Shown here piece after piece: positions 34,110 to 42,383 of a DNA stretch of 64,000 nucleotides. The position numbers and the translations under genes were made by a program. Each line of letters opens with the position of its first letter. The first letter of the stretch is position 1. This DNA is from CAYJFD01 sp964369605 (lineage in GTDB: Bacteria; Bacteroidota; Bacteroidia; Bacteroidales; UBA932): NCBI GenBank assembly GCA_964369605.1, contig CAYJFD010000001.1:62001-126000 (forward strand), given 5' to 3'. The notes beneath the pieces are model-generated. The model saw only the letters and a program-made list of their open reading frames with translations, was not told where the DNA came from and ran no database searches.

Positions 34110-34328
34110 ATACTTTAATATTATTATAATTTATACCTTTCATATTTATACGTGCCAAATTAGTGCCATACAATAGTGACGCATAAGTATGTTATTTTCA
34201 AAACAACGCAAATTTATAAAAACTCTGAATATAAGAGCAATTTAATTTGTGAATATTAAAAAAAAGATTAATACCTAAGAATGAAGTATAAAGAAATAAT
34301 GAAAAGGAGGAGACCAAATTAACTCATT

Positions 34329-35759
34329 TTAGTGCTCTGCATCTAGTCGGATGAAGATAAAAAGCAGAATACTAAAGGATAAGAAAGATGAGCCACCGTA
34401 GCTTATAAAGGGTAGTGGGATACCAACAACGGGCATCAGGCCTATGGTCATACCTATGTTTACGAAGAAGTGTATGAAGAAACAAGTAGCTACGCAATAT
34501 CCGTAGATGCGTGTTGTAGCATCCTCATTTTTCTCCGCCTTGTACAGTATCCAAACTATGAGAAAGAAGAAGAGAATTACTATAACGCTTGAACCGACAA
34601 AGCCCCATTCTTCCCCGATAGTACAAAAAATAAAATCAGTACTTTGTTCTGGGACAAAGTTGAATTTCGTTTGAGTCCCCTGCATATAACCCTTTCCAAA
34701 GGCCTCGCCTGAACCAATAGCTATTTTTGACTGATGAATATTATACCCAGCGCCGTGAAGGTCCTCTTTGATATCGAGAAGGGTCTCTATTCTATCCCTA
34801 TGGTGCTGTTTAAAGACTGAGTCAAATAAAAACTGTGTCAGTAGTACCATTAATATTCCGCAGGTAAAAGCTAAGGCCATATTTGTTAAGTGCTTTAATT
34901 TCTTCTTAGGTACTTTTATAAATAAGTGGACTATAATGATAGCACTAACAATTATTAACCAAGTAGAGGCCGGTAGTATATTCAGGAAACTAAAGAATTC
35001 TAACCTCATTATGCTAGGCAAGAAAGAAAATGCAGTGATAAAGATGATGTTGCCAATTAAGGCTCTTCTAAGAGATATTAAGTAAAAACCACGAAGAAGG
35101 TTAATTAAGCCAATGAGGCTCAAAATCGCAGCAAAAGGCGAAAATTTAATCGTGATAACAAAGAGAAGGAGCATTAATAGGGCAAGCATTAAGTACCAGC
35201 CAGACATCCATTCCCGGTATAAGATAATGGCGAATCCACAGAATACAAGAAGGGTTCCTATATCTCCTTGAAGTAAAATAAGCGCAACTGGAATCCCTAT
35301 GATAGCTATACTTATCGGAATATTAAATCTGGAGTTATCTCTAAAATCTGGACTTCCCATAAAAGCAGCTAGCGCAATAGAGGTTCCTATCTTTGCGATC
35401 TCAGAAGGCTGAAAGCGTATAGGACCTAGTACTAGCCAGGATTTAGATCCATTAATCTCTGTACCTATGGCTATTACGGCTATTAGAAATAGTACGCAGC
35501 CAAAAAATATCCACCAGGAGAAAACAGTATATATCTTAGGGCTTAAGACAAAGAGAATCATTACTATCGCAACTATAGAAACGCAGAACCATAATAGCTG
35601 TAAGCCACTCTTATTACTAGGAGAGAATATACTAGAGCTTAACTCAGAATCAGAGGTCGAAACAGAGTATATATTGAATATACCAATGGTTACTAGTGCT
35701 AAATAGCATAGTACCAAATACCAATCTATCCTATAAAGTATATTATTATTCTTAGCCAT
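34329..35759 (-). CDS. rodA: Peptidoglycan polymerase RodA (SEDS family)
   Basis: A 476-residue SEDS glycosyltransferase with about ten membrane segments that polymerises glycan strands for cell elongation with PBP2 as partner. The family signatures are RFQPSEIAKIGTSIALA near residue 116-132, GAGYNIHQSKIAIGSGEAFGKG (starting near 328), and the final MPVVGIPLPFISYGGSSFLSF. It is longer than E. coli RodA because of an additional membrane-spanning middle region typical in Bacteroidota. It follows mrdA by 8 bp and ends the cell-shape operon. Confidence 0.95.
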   Translation of the reverse strand: MAKNNNILYRIDWYLVLCYLALVTIGIFNIYSVSTSDSELSSSIFSPSNKSGLQLLWFCVSIVAIVMILFVLSPKIYTVFSWWIFFGCVLFLIAVIAIGTEINGSKSWLVLGPIRFQPSEIAKIGTSIALAAFMGSPDFRDNSRFNIPISIAIIGIPVALILLQGDIGTLLVFCGFAIILYREWMSGWYLMLALLMLLLFVITIKFSPFAAILSLIGLINLLRGFYLISLRRALIGNIIFITAFSFLPSIMRLEFFSFLNILPASTWLIIVSAIIIVHLFIKVPKKKLKHLTNMALAFTCGILMVLLTQFLFDSVFKQHHRDRIETLLDIKEDLHGAGYNIHQSKIAIGSGEAFGKGYMQGTQTKFNFVPEQSTDFIFCTIGEEWGFVGSSVIVILFFFLIVWILYKAEKNEDATTRIYGYCVATCFFIHFFVNIGMTIGLMPVVGIPLPFISYGGSSFLSFSILLFIFIRLDAEH

Positions 35760-35767
35760 TCTTTCTT

Positions 35768-37687
35768 CTATAGTTTCAGTTTATCTACTACTACTGAATC
35801 AGGATTAAGAGCCCTCCAAATAGGGGAATTCTTAATTAGTTCAGCTTCAAGAATACGTTTCTCGCTCCATTCTCTCTTCGGATCTATACTTCCATTGAGA
35901 TATTTCTCCATTAGTAATGATGAAAGAGGAGCAGCCCAAGATCCTCCCCCTCCCCCTGAATTTTCAAGATAGGTAGCCACGACGATTTTTGGATTATTCC
36001 TAGGAGCAAAACCTAGAAAGGCCACGTGGTTTTCTCCTTGAGGGTTCTGAATAGTGCCTGTTTTTCCGCAAATATCAAGACCTTCAACTTTCGCAAGTGT
36101 TGCGGTAGCGCCATCTTCTCTACTTCCATTAACAACCATGTGCATTCCCTGAATAACAGTTTCAAAATGTCTTTTATCTATATCTACCACCTGCGCAGTA
36201 CTATATTTTTCTTCATTTTTGTGCCCCTGTGCGTATCTAATGATGTGAGGCGGGTAGTAGTGGCCCCTATTAGCTAGGATGGCACCAAAGTTTGCTAACT
36301 GTAGTGGGTTGCAGCCTATTTCGCCCTGGCCTATGGACAGAGATATAATATACAAAGGAGACCATCTGTTCACACCATAAATTCTGTCATAGTAACTTCT
36401 GTCAGGAATAAGACCTGGATTTTCAGAGGAGAAGTCACTGCCAAGCACTCGTCCAAAACCTAAATTCTTTATCTTACCTGTCCAAACATTCATAGCTTCT
36501 CCTACGCTTTCATATTTAGGATTATCTAGTATCATTCTAAATATATTACAGTAGTACGAGTTACAAGAGGTCATTAGAGATTCAGCAAGGTTAACATTTG
36601 GTTTGTGATCCCTGCACCCAACGGTAATACCTGGGCCCCGATATTCTCCATAGCAGCTGAAACTTGTGCGTGAGGATATTACCCCTTCATCAAGAGCTAC
36701 TAGAGCATTGGCTATTTTGAAAATGGAACCAGGAGGCTGGAAGGACATTACAGCCCTATTAAGCATCGGTTTATATGGGTCCTTGGAAATAGATTCATAA
36801 TGCTTATTAATATCTGTAAGCTTTGAGGTCTCTATACCTGGTGACGACACTAGGGCTAAAATTTCCCCAGTATTAGGATCTAAGGCTACAAGAGAGCCTA
36901 CCTTTCCCTTCATTAGTAGTTCGCCATAAGCCTGAAGTTCAGTGTTTAGAGTGGAAGTAATATCTTGACCTGGTACAGCTGCTTTATCGTGCTTTCCATC
37001 CTCATAGGAGGCCATAATTTTATTGCTTGCATTTCTTGTGTGAATGACATATCCCTTCTCGCCCCTGAGTTCTTCCTCACATATCTTTTCTATACCACTC
37101 CTTCCTATGAAGTCTCCTGCCTTGTAGTTTTCATTCGTAGCCAGGGTATTTGGGTCTACCTCGTTAAGATAGCCTAGTAGATTGCCTCCGACATTATTTG
37201 GATAGAATCTAATAGTTCTAGGAACACCACTAAATCCGTGAAATTTATACTTAAGTTCTTCGAAGACACTGTATTTCTCAATAGATATCTGGTTAAGGAA
37301 GTTAACACTCTGGTTTCCTATCTTTGATCTATATTTTCTATAGTAATTAAATTTTTCTTCTACATACTCCCTTTCTATTCCCAGGATTTTGCAAAGTGCA
37401 AGAGTGTCAAACTCTTTAACGTCATAAGGTGTTACGATAATGTCGTAACAGTGGGTGTTTCCTGCTATTATCTGACCATCACGATCATAGATAAGTCCTC
37501 TAGGAGCATATACTGTTTCATAACGAAGAGCATTATTTAAAGAAGAAATTAAGTACTTCTCTTCTACTATCTGCAAGAAAAAAAGCCTTCCCCAAATAAC
37601 TGCAAAGCAAGCTGATAGAGAAATAATAAGAGTAATCGATTTTGTGGATAATTGCTCTTTCTTACCTTTTGTATTGTATATAGCCAA
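35768..37687 (-). CDS. mrdA: Penicillin-binding protein 2 (class B transpeptidase)
   Basis: A 639-residue elongation-specific transpeptidase. A single N-terminal membrane segment (about residues 16-36) precedes the PBP dimer domain and the transpeptidase domain with Ser321 in SIFK, then SCN (the SxN motif in LMTSCNSYYCN) and KTG in CGKTGTIQ. It seems to start at a TTG (37687) because no ATG lies near; the start falls within the last codons of mreD. It works with RodA and MreB to insert wall material along the side of the cell. Confidence 0.94.
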   Translation of the reverse strand: MAIYNTKGKKEQLSTKSITLIISLSACFAVIWGRLFFLQIVEEKYLISSLNNALRYETVYAPRGLIYDRDGQIIAGNTHCYDIIVTPYDVKEFDTLALCKILGIEREYVEEKFNYYRKYRSKIGNQSVNFLNQISIEKYSVFEELKYKFHGFSGVPRTIRFYPNNVGGNLLGYLNEVDPNTLATNENYKAGDFIGRSGIEKICEEELRGEKGYVIHTRNASNKIMASYEDGKHDKAAVPGQDITSTLNTELQAYGELLMKGKVGSLVALDPNTGEILALVSSPGIETSKLTDINKHYESISKDPYKPMLNRAVMSFQPPGSIFKIANALVALDEGVISSRTSFSCYGEYRGPGITVGCRDHKPNVNLAESLMTSCNSYYCNIFRMILDNPKYESVGEAMNVWTGKIKNLGFGRVLGSDFSSENPGLIPDRSYYDRIYGVNRWSPLYIISLSIGQGEIGCNPLQLANFGAILANRGHYYPPHIIRYAQGHKNEEKYSTAQVVDIDKRHFETVIQGMHMVVNGSREDGATATLAKVEGLDICGKTGTIQNPQGENHVAFLGFAPRNNPKIVVATYLENSGGGGGSWAAPLSSLLMEKYLNGSIDPKREWSEKRILEAELIKNSPIWRALNPDSVVVDKLKL

Positions 37688-38168
37688 AGCTGATAACTAT
37701 TAAGCTGTTAATACCTGTACTTACTAATATCCTTAATATATTGTAACCTGCTCCACCAGTGAACATAGTGTCTAGTAAGCTAAAACTTGTGGTGAAAAGT
37801 ATATAACAAAGTACAACATATAGAGAATAACGAGAGACGCCCATCGTTGATAGTGATGGACTGTCCCTTAATGTCCATTTCTGTAGAGGGTAGGTTAGCT
37901 TTAGAATAGGATTTCTAAGAGCTGCTATAATAATAAGAGAGAAGCTGTTAATACCTATCAAAGTATTAGTCATAATATCTCCAATAATCCCCAAGAAAAA
38001 AGCAATAATCATAAGTACTAGACTATTGAATTTTAAAGGAGCCCTTAATATGATACAAGGACTAAGTAGAATTAATACATAAGGACTTAGATATATAAAC
38101 TGAGAGAAAATAGCCTGGATGACTAAAATAAACAGACAATATAGAGCGTACCTACTAACTTTATTCAT
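37662..38168 (-). CDS. mreD: Rod shape-determining protein MreD
   Basis: A 168-residue integral membrane protein with about five hydrophobic segments, in the fixed place of mreD between mreC and mrdA. Sequence identity is low as is usual for the family. The ATG at 38168 is chosen over a GTG two codons earlier because a strong Shine-Dalgarno (AAGGAGGTGA) stands at the right spacing; the ATG overlaps the mreC stop. It bridges MreC and MreB to the membrane-bound elongation machine. Confidence 0.85.
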   Translation of the reverse strand: MNKVSRYALYCLFILVIQAIFSQFIYLSPYVLILLSPCIILRAPLKFNSLVLMIIAFFLGIIGDIMTNTLIGINSFSLIIIAALRNPILKLTYPLQKWTLRDSPSLSTMGVSRYSLYVVLCYILFTTSFSLLDTMFTGGAGYNILRILVSTGINSLIVISFGYIQYKR

Positions 38169-39012
38169 CTTCACCTCCTTCCTTTAAATAGTTTATGGAC
38201 TCGATATCAGGAATAGACACAGCATAAGCATAACTCAAGGTGTTGTAATTTTCGAAAAGCTTAATATCCATATTGAAGCTTACTCCATCTTTCACAGTTA
38301 TAGCAGATATGGTTCCTACTTCTATATCTGCTGGATATTTAATAGAATAACCACTTGTAACGATAGTGTCGTTTAGTTTTACGGAAGTATGAATCGGGAT
38401 CTCTGTAAGCGTTGCTATACGAGGATTTTTTCCATTCCATCTTAAAGTTCCAAATGTTCCATTACTTTTAATCTTGACGCCAACTGCACTATTAATGTCA
38501 AGAAATGACCTTACCCTAGAATATCGATTATCAACATTTTCAACGTAGCCAATTACTCCTTTTGAGCTAATGATGCCCATCCCTTCAGTTATCCCGTCCT
38601 CAAAACCCTTATCTATGATAAGGAAATTTTGCGATTTAGAGATACTGTTGTATTTAATTTCGACAGGAATGAATTTGTAGCCCTTTGTAGTAATATATGC
38701 TATTAGGGAGCTATCTAGGCTTCCAGTTCGAAGAGAATCCTTTGCATTATGCAATGCAATATAGGAATCAAGCGAGGTACGGAGTCTTGCATTTTCTTCA
38801 AGAAGGTCTCTGTTTTGGCTCTGCAGGTAGAAGAAATCTTTAATATTTTCTCCTAAATGAAAAATCTGTGATTGAAGAAAAAATATCTTTTTAATTATAA
38901 ATGTATCATTGAGAGAGGCATTTTTGCGTATAAGCGTAACAGAAAATAACTCTAATATGAAAAACATTATTAAAGTTATTATCAGGTTTAATATCCTCTT
39001 ATCAACGGGCAT
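38161..39012 (-). CDS. mreC: Rod shape-determining protein MreC
   Basis: A 283-residue protein with one N-terminal membrane helix (about residues 8-26), a coiled coil (about 50-90) and a beta-barrel-like MreC core (about 105-270), with the family phrases NFLIIDKGFEDGITEGMGIIS (residues 129-149) and RSFLDINSAVGVKI. It spans the periplasm and connects MreB to the synthases. The gene overlaps mreD by 8 bp. Confidence 0.93.
   Translation of the reverse strand: MPVDKRILNLIITLIMFFILELFSVTLIRKNASLNDTFIIKKIFFLQSQIFHLGENIKDFFYLQSQNRDLLEENARLRTSLDSYIALHNAKDSLRTGSLDSSLIAYITTKGYKFIPVEIKYNSISKSQNFLIIDKGFEDGITEGMGIISSKGVIGYVENVDNRYSRVRSFLDINSAVGVKIKSNGTFGTLRWNGKNPRIATLTEIPIHTSVKLNDTIVTSGYSIKYPADIEVGTISAITVKDGVSFNMDIKLFENYNTLSYAYAVSIPDIESINYLKEGGEDE
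38171..38180 (-). promoter_or_regulatory. Strong Shine-Dalgarno of mreD
   Basis: AAGGAGGTGA on the minus strand, complementary to the 16S rRNA tail, ends 2 nt before the mreD ATG (GGAGG is 5 nt from it). Bacteroidota genes seldom have such a strong one, so it decides the mreD start. Confidence 0.75.
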
Positions 39013-39013
39013 C

Positions 39014-40033
39014 TTATCTCATTAAGAAAGGGTACTGCTGCGGCTTTTTAACAGCTATGCTTGAGCCTCTTGCTACTGCTTGTAGAGGGTTCTCTGCAAC
39101 GTGGAAAGGAATATTTATCTTATCCGTAAGACGTTGAGCTAGTCCTTTTAAGAGAGCTCCGCCTCCGGTTAAATAGATGCCATTCTCAATGATGTCTTGA
39201 TATACCTCTGGGGGCGTACTTTCTAACACCATAATTATAGATGATTCTATTTGGCTAATAGATTTGTCTAGGCAGTGTGCGATTTCTTGACTTGTAACCT
39301 TAACCTCAATAGGGTGAGATGTTACAAGGTTAGGTCCTTTTACAACATACGGCTCTAGTTCCTCTTCTAGGTTAGGGTGTGCCGCTCCTATATGGGTCTT
39401 AATAGCTTCTGCTGTACTTTCTCCAATTTTAACATTATGCTGTTGACGAAGATAAAGTTGAATTTCAGTGTTGAATAAGTCTCCTGCCACCTTGATAGAT
39501 TGACTTGAAACGATACCTCCAAGAGAGATAACAGCTATCTCTGTTGTTCCACCTCCTATGTCTACAACCATATTGCCCGTAGGCGCTATAACATCTAGCC
39601 CTATTCCTAGTGCTGCTGCCATAGGTTCGTAAATCAAATATACATCCCTTGCTCCTGCGTTTTCAGCCGAGTCTCTAACGGCTCTAATCTCTACTTCTGT
39701 ACTTCCAGAAGGAATACAGATTACCATTCTTAGGTTAGGGGTGAATAGGCTTCTTTTGAAGTTAATCATCTTGATATAACTTCGAATCATATATTCTGCA
39801 GCATTAAAGTCAGCGATAACGCCATCCTTTAAAGGTCTGATGGTCTTTATATTTCGATGAGTTTTTTCGTGCATTAATTTTGCAACCTTTCCGCAGGCGA
39901 AAAAATGTCCTAGTTTTTGGTCGTATGCCACTATCGATGGTTCATTAACTACTACCTTATCATTCATTAGAATGAGGGTGTTAGCAGTTCCTAAATCCAT
40001 AGCTAACTCTTGAGTGAAGAATGAGAATCCCAT
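39014..40033 (-). CDS. mreB: Rod shape-determining protein MreB
   Basis: A 339-residue actin homologue. The start at 40033 gives the family N-terminus MGFSFFTQELAMDLGTANTL, including the amphipathic membrane-binding region; a longer frame would overlap purH by 56 bp. Phosphate loops DLGTANT and DIGGGTTEIAVI, and the adenosine motif GIYLTGGGALLKGL, are clear. It polymerises with ATP under the membrane to direct wall synthesis. It starts the mre part of the operon, 10 bp after purH. Confidence 0.97.
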   Translation of the reverse strand: MGFSFFTQELAMDLGTANTLILMNDKVVVNEPSIVAYDQKLGHFFACGKVAKLMHEKTHRNIKTIRPLKDGVIADFNAAEYMIRSYIKMINFKRSLFTPNLRMVICIPSGSTEVEIRAVRDSAENAGARDVYLIYEPMAAALGIGLDVIAPTGNMVVDIGGGTTEIAVISLGGIVSSQSIKVAGDLFNTEIQLYLRQQHNVKIGESTAEAIKTHIGAAHPNLEEELEPYVVKGPNLVTSHPIEVKVTSQEIAHCLDKSISQIESSIIMVLESTPPEVYQDIIENGIYLTGGGALLKGLAQRLTDKINIPFHVAENPLQAVARGSSIAVKKPQQYPFLMR

Positions 40034-40043
40034 GGTATAAAAT

Positions 40044-41579
40044 TTAGTGTTTAAAGTGTCGTTTTCCAGTAATAGCCATTGCCATATTGTTTGCATCACA
40101 GAAATCTATGCTGTCTTGGTCTCTCATAGATCCTCCCGGATGAATAACTGCTTCTATCCCTGCCTTGTGGGCTATCTCTACGCAGTCAGCAAAAGGGAAG
40201 AAGGCATCAGAGGCCATAACAGATCCCTCAAGGCTTAAGTTAAAGCCCTTAGCTTTTTCAATAGCTTGTCTTAGGGCATCTACTCTTGATGTTTGCCCGA
40301 TTCCGCTAGCTATAAGCGTGTTGTCTTTAGCAAGAACGATGGCGTTTGATTTTGAATGCTTAACTAAGATGTTAGCAAATAGTAGATCTTTAGTTTGAGT
40401 CTTGTTTAGCTTACGTTTGCTAACATTATTTAAATCTTCAGAAGTCTCTTTGTAGCTATCTCTGTCTTGAACAAGTACTCCTGAAAGTAATGAACGGAAT
40501 TTCTTAGCAGTAAGAGCTTCTTGTGCATTCTTTAGTATGATTCTGTTTTTCTTTGATTTTAAAACATTTAGTGCATCTTCAGTATAGTCAGGAGCGATAA
40601 TAAGTTCAAAGAAAATTTTATTGATTTCATTAGCTGCATCTAGATCAATACATCTGTTAGTCACGATGATTCCTCCAAAAGCAGAAACAGGGTCAGCTGC
40701 TAGCGCGGCGTTCCAAGCCTCTAGTACATTTGCTCTGATAGCGCAGCCACAAGTGTTATTATGCTTTAGTATCGCAACAGCGCAGTCCTCGAAGTCTGCA
40801 ATTAATTCTAGCGCAGCTTCCAGGTCTAACATATTGTTGTATGATAATTCCTTACCGTGAAGTTGAATAGGAAGGCTTTGTTCACCCCCAAAGTAGTTTG
40901 CTTCTTGATGCGGATTCTCTCCATATCTAAGCGCTCTAGCTTGATTCGTAACCTTAGAGAAAGTTTTAATATTTGCTTTCTGGTTGAAGTATGCAAATAT
41001 CTCAGAATCGTAGTGCGAACTGCAAAGGAAGGCATAAGCTGCAAATAGCTCCCTATCTTCAAGGCTAGTACAACCGTCTTTAGCACGAATAGTGTCTAAA
41101 AGCATCGGATATTGTTCCTTACTAGGAACTATTACAACATCTTTGTAGTTTTTAGCAGCAGCTCTGATAAGGGAGATTCCTCCAATATCTATTTTTTCAA
41201 TTATTTGGTGGTGCTCAGCTTTTGCCGCAATATATTCCTCGAAAGGATATAGATCTACGATAACAAGATCTATCGCAGGGATATCGTAGCTGTTACTCTC
41301 AACAACATCACCAGCGTCGTCACGACGATATAGAATACCTCCGAAAACCTTTGGATGAAGAGTCTTAACACGACCGCCAAAGATAGAAGGGTAGCCAGTT
41401 AGAGATTCTACTGTTGTTACAGGAATATTATTTTCTTTTAGGTAGTCATAAGTGCCACCAGTAGAGAAAATTTCACATTCATTTTTGATTAGTTCTTCTG
41501 CTATTTCAAGGATGTTATCTTTATGGTACACTGAGATAAGAGCCTTGTTAATTTTCTTTAAAGATGTATTTTTTGTCAT
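40044..41579 (-). CDS. purH: Bifunctional AICAR transformylase/IMP cyclohydrolase
   Basis: A 511-residue enzyme for the last two steps of IMP synthesis. The N-terminal cyclohydrolase (MGS-like) domain begins KALISVYHKDNILEIAEELI and has TGGTYDYL; the transformylase domain carries HGKELSYNNMLDLEAA, ILKHNNTCGCAI and the end KAGIEAVIHPGGSMRDQDS. The linkage purH-mreB is common in Bacteroidota. The distance to mreB (10 bp) supports one operon. Confidence 0.97.
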   Translation of the reverse strand: MTKNTSLKKINKALISVYHKDNILEIAEELIKNECEIFSTGGTYDYLKENNIPVTTVESLTGYPSIFGGRVKTLHPKVFGGILYRRDDAGDVVESNSYDIPAIDLVIVDLYPFEEYIAAKAEHHQIIEKIDIGGISLIRAAAKNYKDVVIVPSKEQYPMLLDTIRAKDGCTSLEDRELFAAYAFLCSSHYDSEIFAYFNQKANIKTFSKVTNQARALRYGENPHQEANYFGGEQSLPIQLHGKELSYNNMLDLEAALELIADFEDCAVAILKHNNTCGCAIRANVLEAWNAALAADPVSAFGGIIVTNRCIDLDAANEINKIFFELIIAPDYTEDALNVLKSKKNRIILKNAQEALTAKKFRSLLSGVLVQDRDSYKETSEDLNNVSKRKLNKTQTKDLLFANILVKHSKSNAIVLAKDNTLIASGIGQTSRVDALRQAIEKAKGFNLSLEGSVMASDAFFPFADCVEIAHKAGIEAVIHPGGSMRDQDSIDFCDANNMAMAITGKRHFKH

Positions 41580-41635
41580 ATTTGAATGATGCTAGAATTA
41601 TCTTGTAAAGATATATATTTTTACAATAAAAATTA

Positions 41636-41643
41636 TAAATTTG
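41636..41643 (+). promoter_or_regulatory. -7 element of ispD
   Basis: TAAATTTG matches TAnnTTTG, 17 nt before the ispD ATG. No clear -33. Confidence 0.45.
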
Positions 41644-41660
41644 TACAAAATATTGAAAAT

Positions 41661-42383
41661 ATGAGTTTAAGGTATGTGATACTTCTAGCAGGGGGTAGTG
41701 GAACTAGGATGAAAAGTGCTGACCCAAAGCAGTTCATCCTTCTAAATAATAAGTCTTTACTGCAGCGCTGCATTGAAACATTTACTTCCCTTTCTTTCAA
41801 AGTAGAGGTCGTCCTAGTAATGGAAGAAAAGAGTATAGAGAGGTGGAAAGATTACTGCAGGGAAAGTCAATTATTTATCCCTCATAGGCTCGTCTCAGGC
41901 GGAATGACAAGATATCACTCAGTGAAAAATGCTTTAAAACATATTCCATTAAATTCTATAGTTGCTGTACACGATGTAGCAAGACCCTTTATCCGTAAGG
42001 AAGACATAGAAAGGCTCTACCAAGAGGCCGAAGAAAAAGGGGCGGTAATACCTCTTGTTAAAGTGGTCGATTCCTTGAGAAAGGTAGAAGATGACCATAA
42101 TTCACATAGTGTAGATAGGGATGGTATTTACCTAGTTCAGACACCGCAAGTCTTCAATTCGGAGATATTACTGCATAGTTACACACAGCCTTTTTCTGTA
42201 AAATTTACAGATGATGCATCAGTTATAGAATCAGCTGGTTATACTATAAGTACCTCACAGGGAAATCCCTTGAATATAAAACTAACTAGTCAAGATGATA
42301 TTGCGTTAGCGGAGCTAATCGCAAAGGATATTGATCAGAAAGAACGTGAAGAAAGAGAGAAAAAAAAGGTACTTATTTCTTAG
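41661..42383 (+). CDS. ispD: 2-C-methyl-D-erythritol 4-phosphate cytidylyltransferase
   Basis: A 240-residue enzyme that couples MEP with CTP in the non-mevalonate isoprenoid pathway. The nucleotide-binding block LLAGGSGTRMKSADPKQF is at residues 8-25, then HDVARPF and the DGIYLVQTPQVF and FTDDASVIE regions. The ATG at 41661 is used because an upstream in-frame ATG would overlap the promoter and add an AT-rich tail. Its 3' end overlaps topA by 11 bp (convergent). ispE, the next step, is at 51200-52000. Confidence 0.95.
   Translation: MSLRYVILLAGGSGTRMKSADPKQFILLNNKSLLQRCIETFTSLSFKVEVVLVMEEKSIERWKDYCRESQLFIPHRLVSGGMTRYHSVKNALKHIPLNSIVAVHDVARPFIRKEDIERLYQEAEEKGAVIPLVKVVDSLRKVEDDHNSHSVDRDGIYLVQTPQVFNSEILLHSYTQPFSVKFTDDASVIESAGYTISTSQGNPLNIKLTSQDDIALAELIAKDIDQKEREEREKKKVLIS

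Noticed and set aside
36022..36031. CACGTG core in mrdA as a third parS
   Set aside because: The flanking GTT/AAC arms are absent.
37643..37651. Single DnaA-box match TGTGGATAA
   Set aside because: It is alone and inside mrdA; a 9-mer is expected by chance in 64 kb. No AT-rich unwinding element or further boxes are near, so no oriC is called.
40034..40099. Longer MreB N-terminus
   Set aside because: It overlaps purH by 56 bp in another frame; the ATG at 40033 gives the standard start.
41586..41660. Longer ispD N-terminus from an upstream ATG
   Set aside because: It would place the -7 element inside the coding region and adds residues unlike any IspD.
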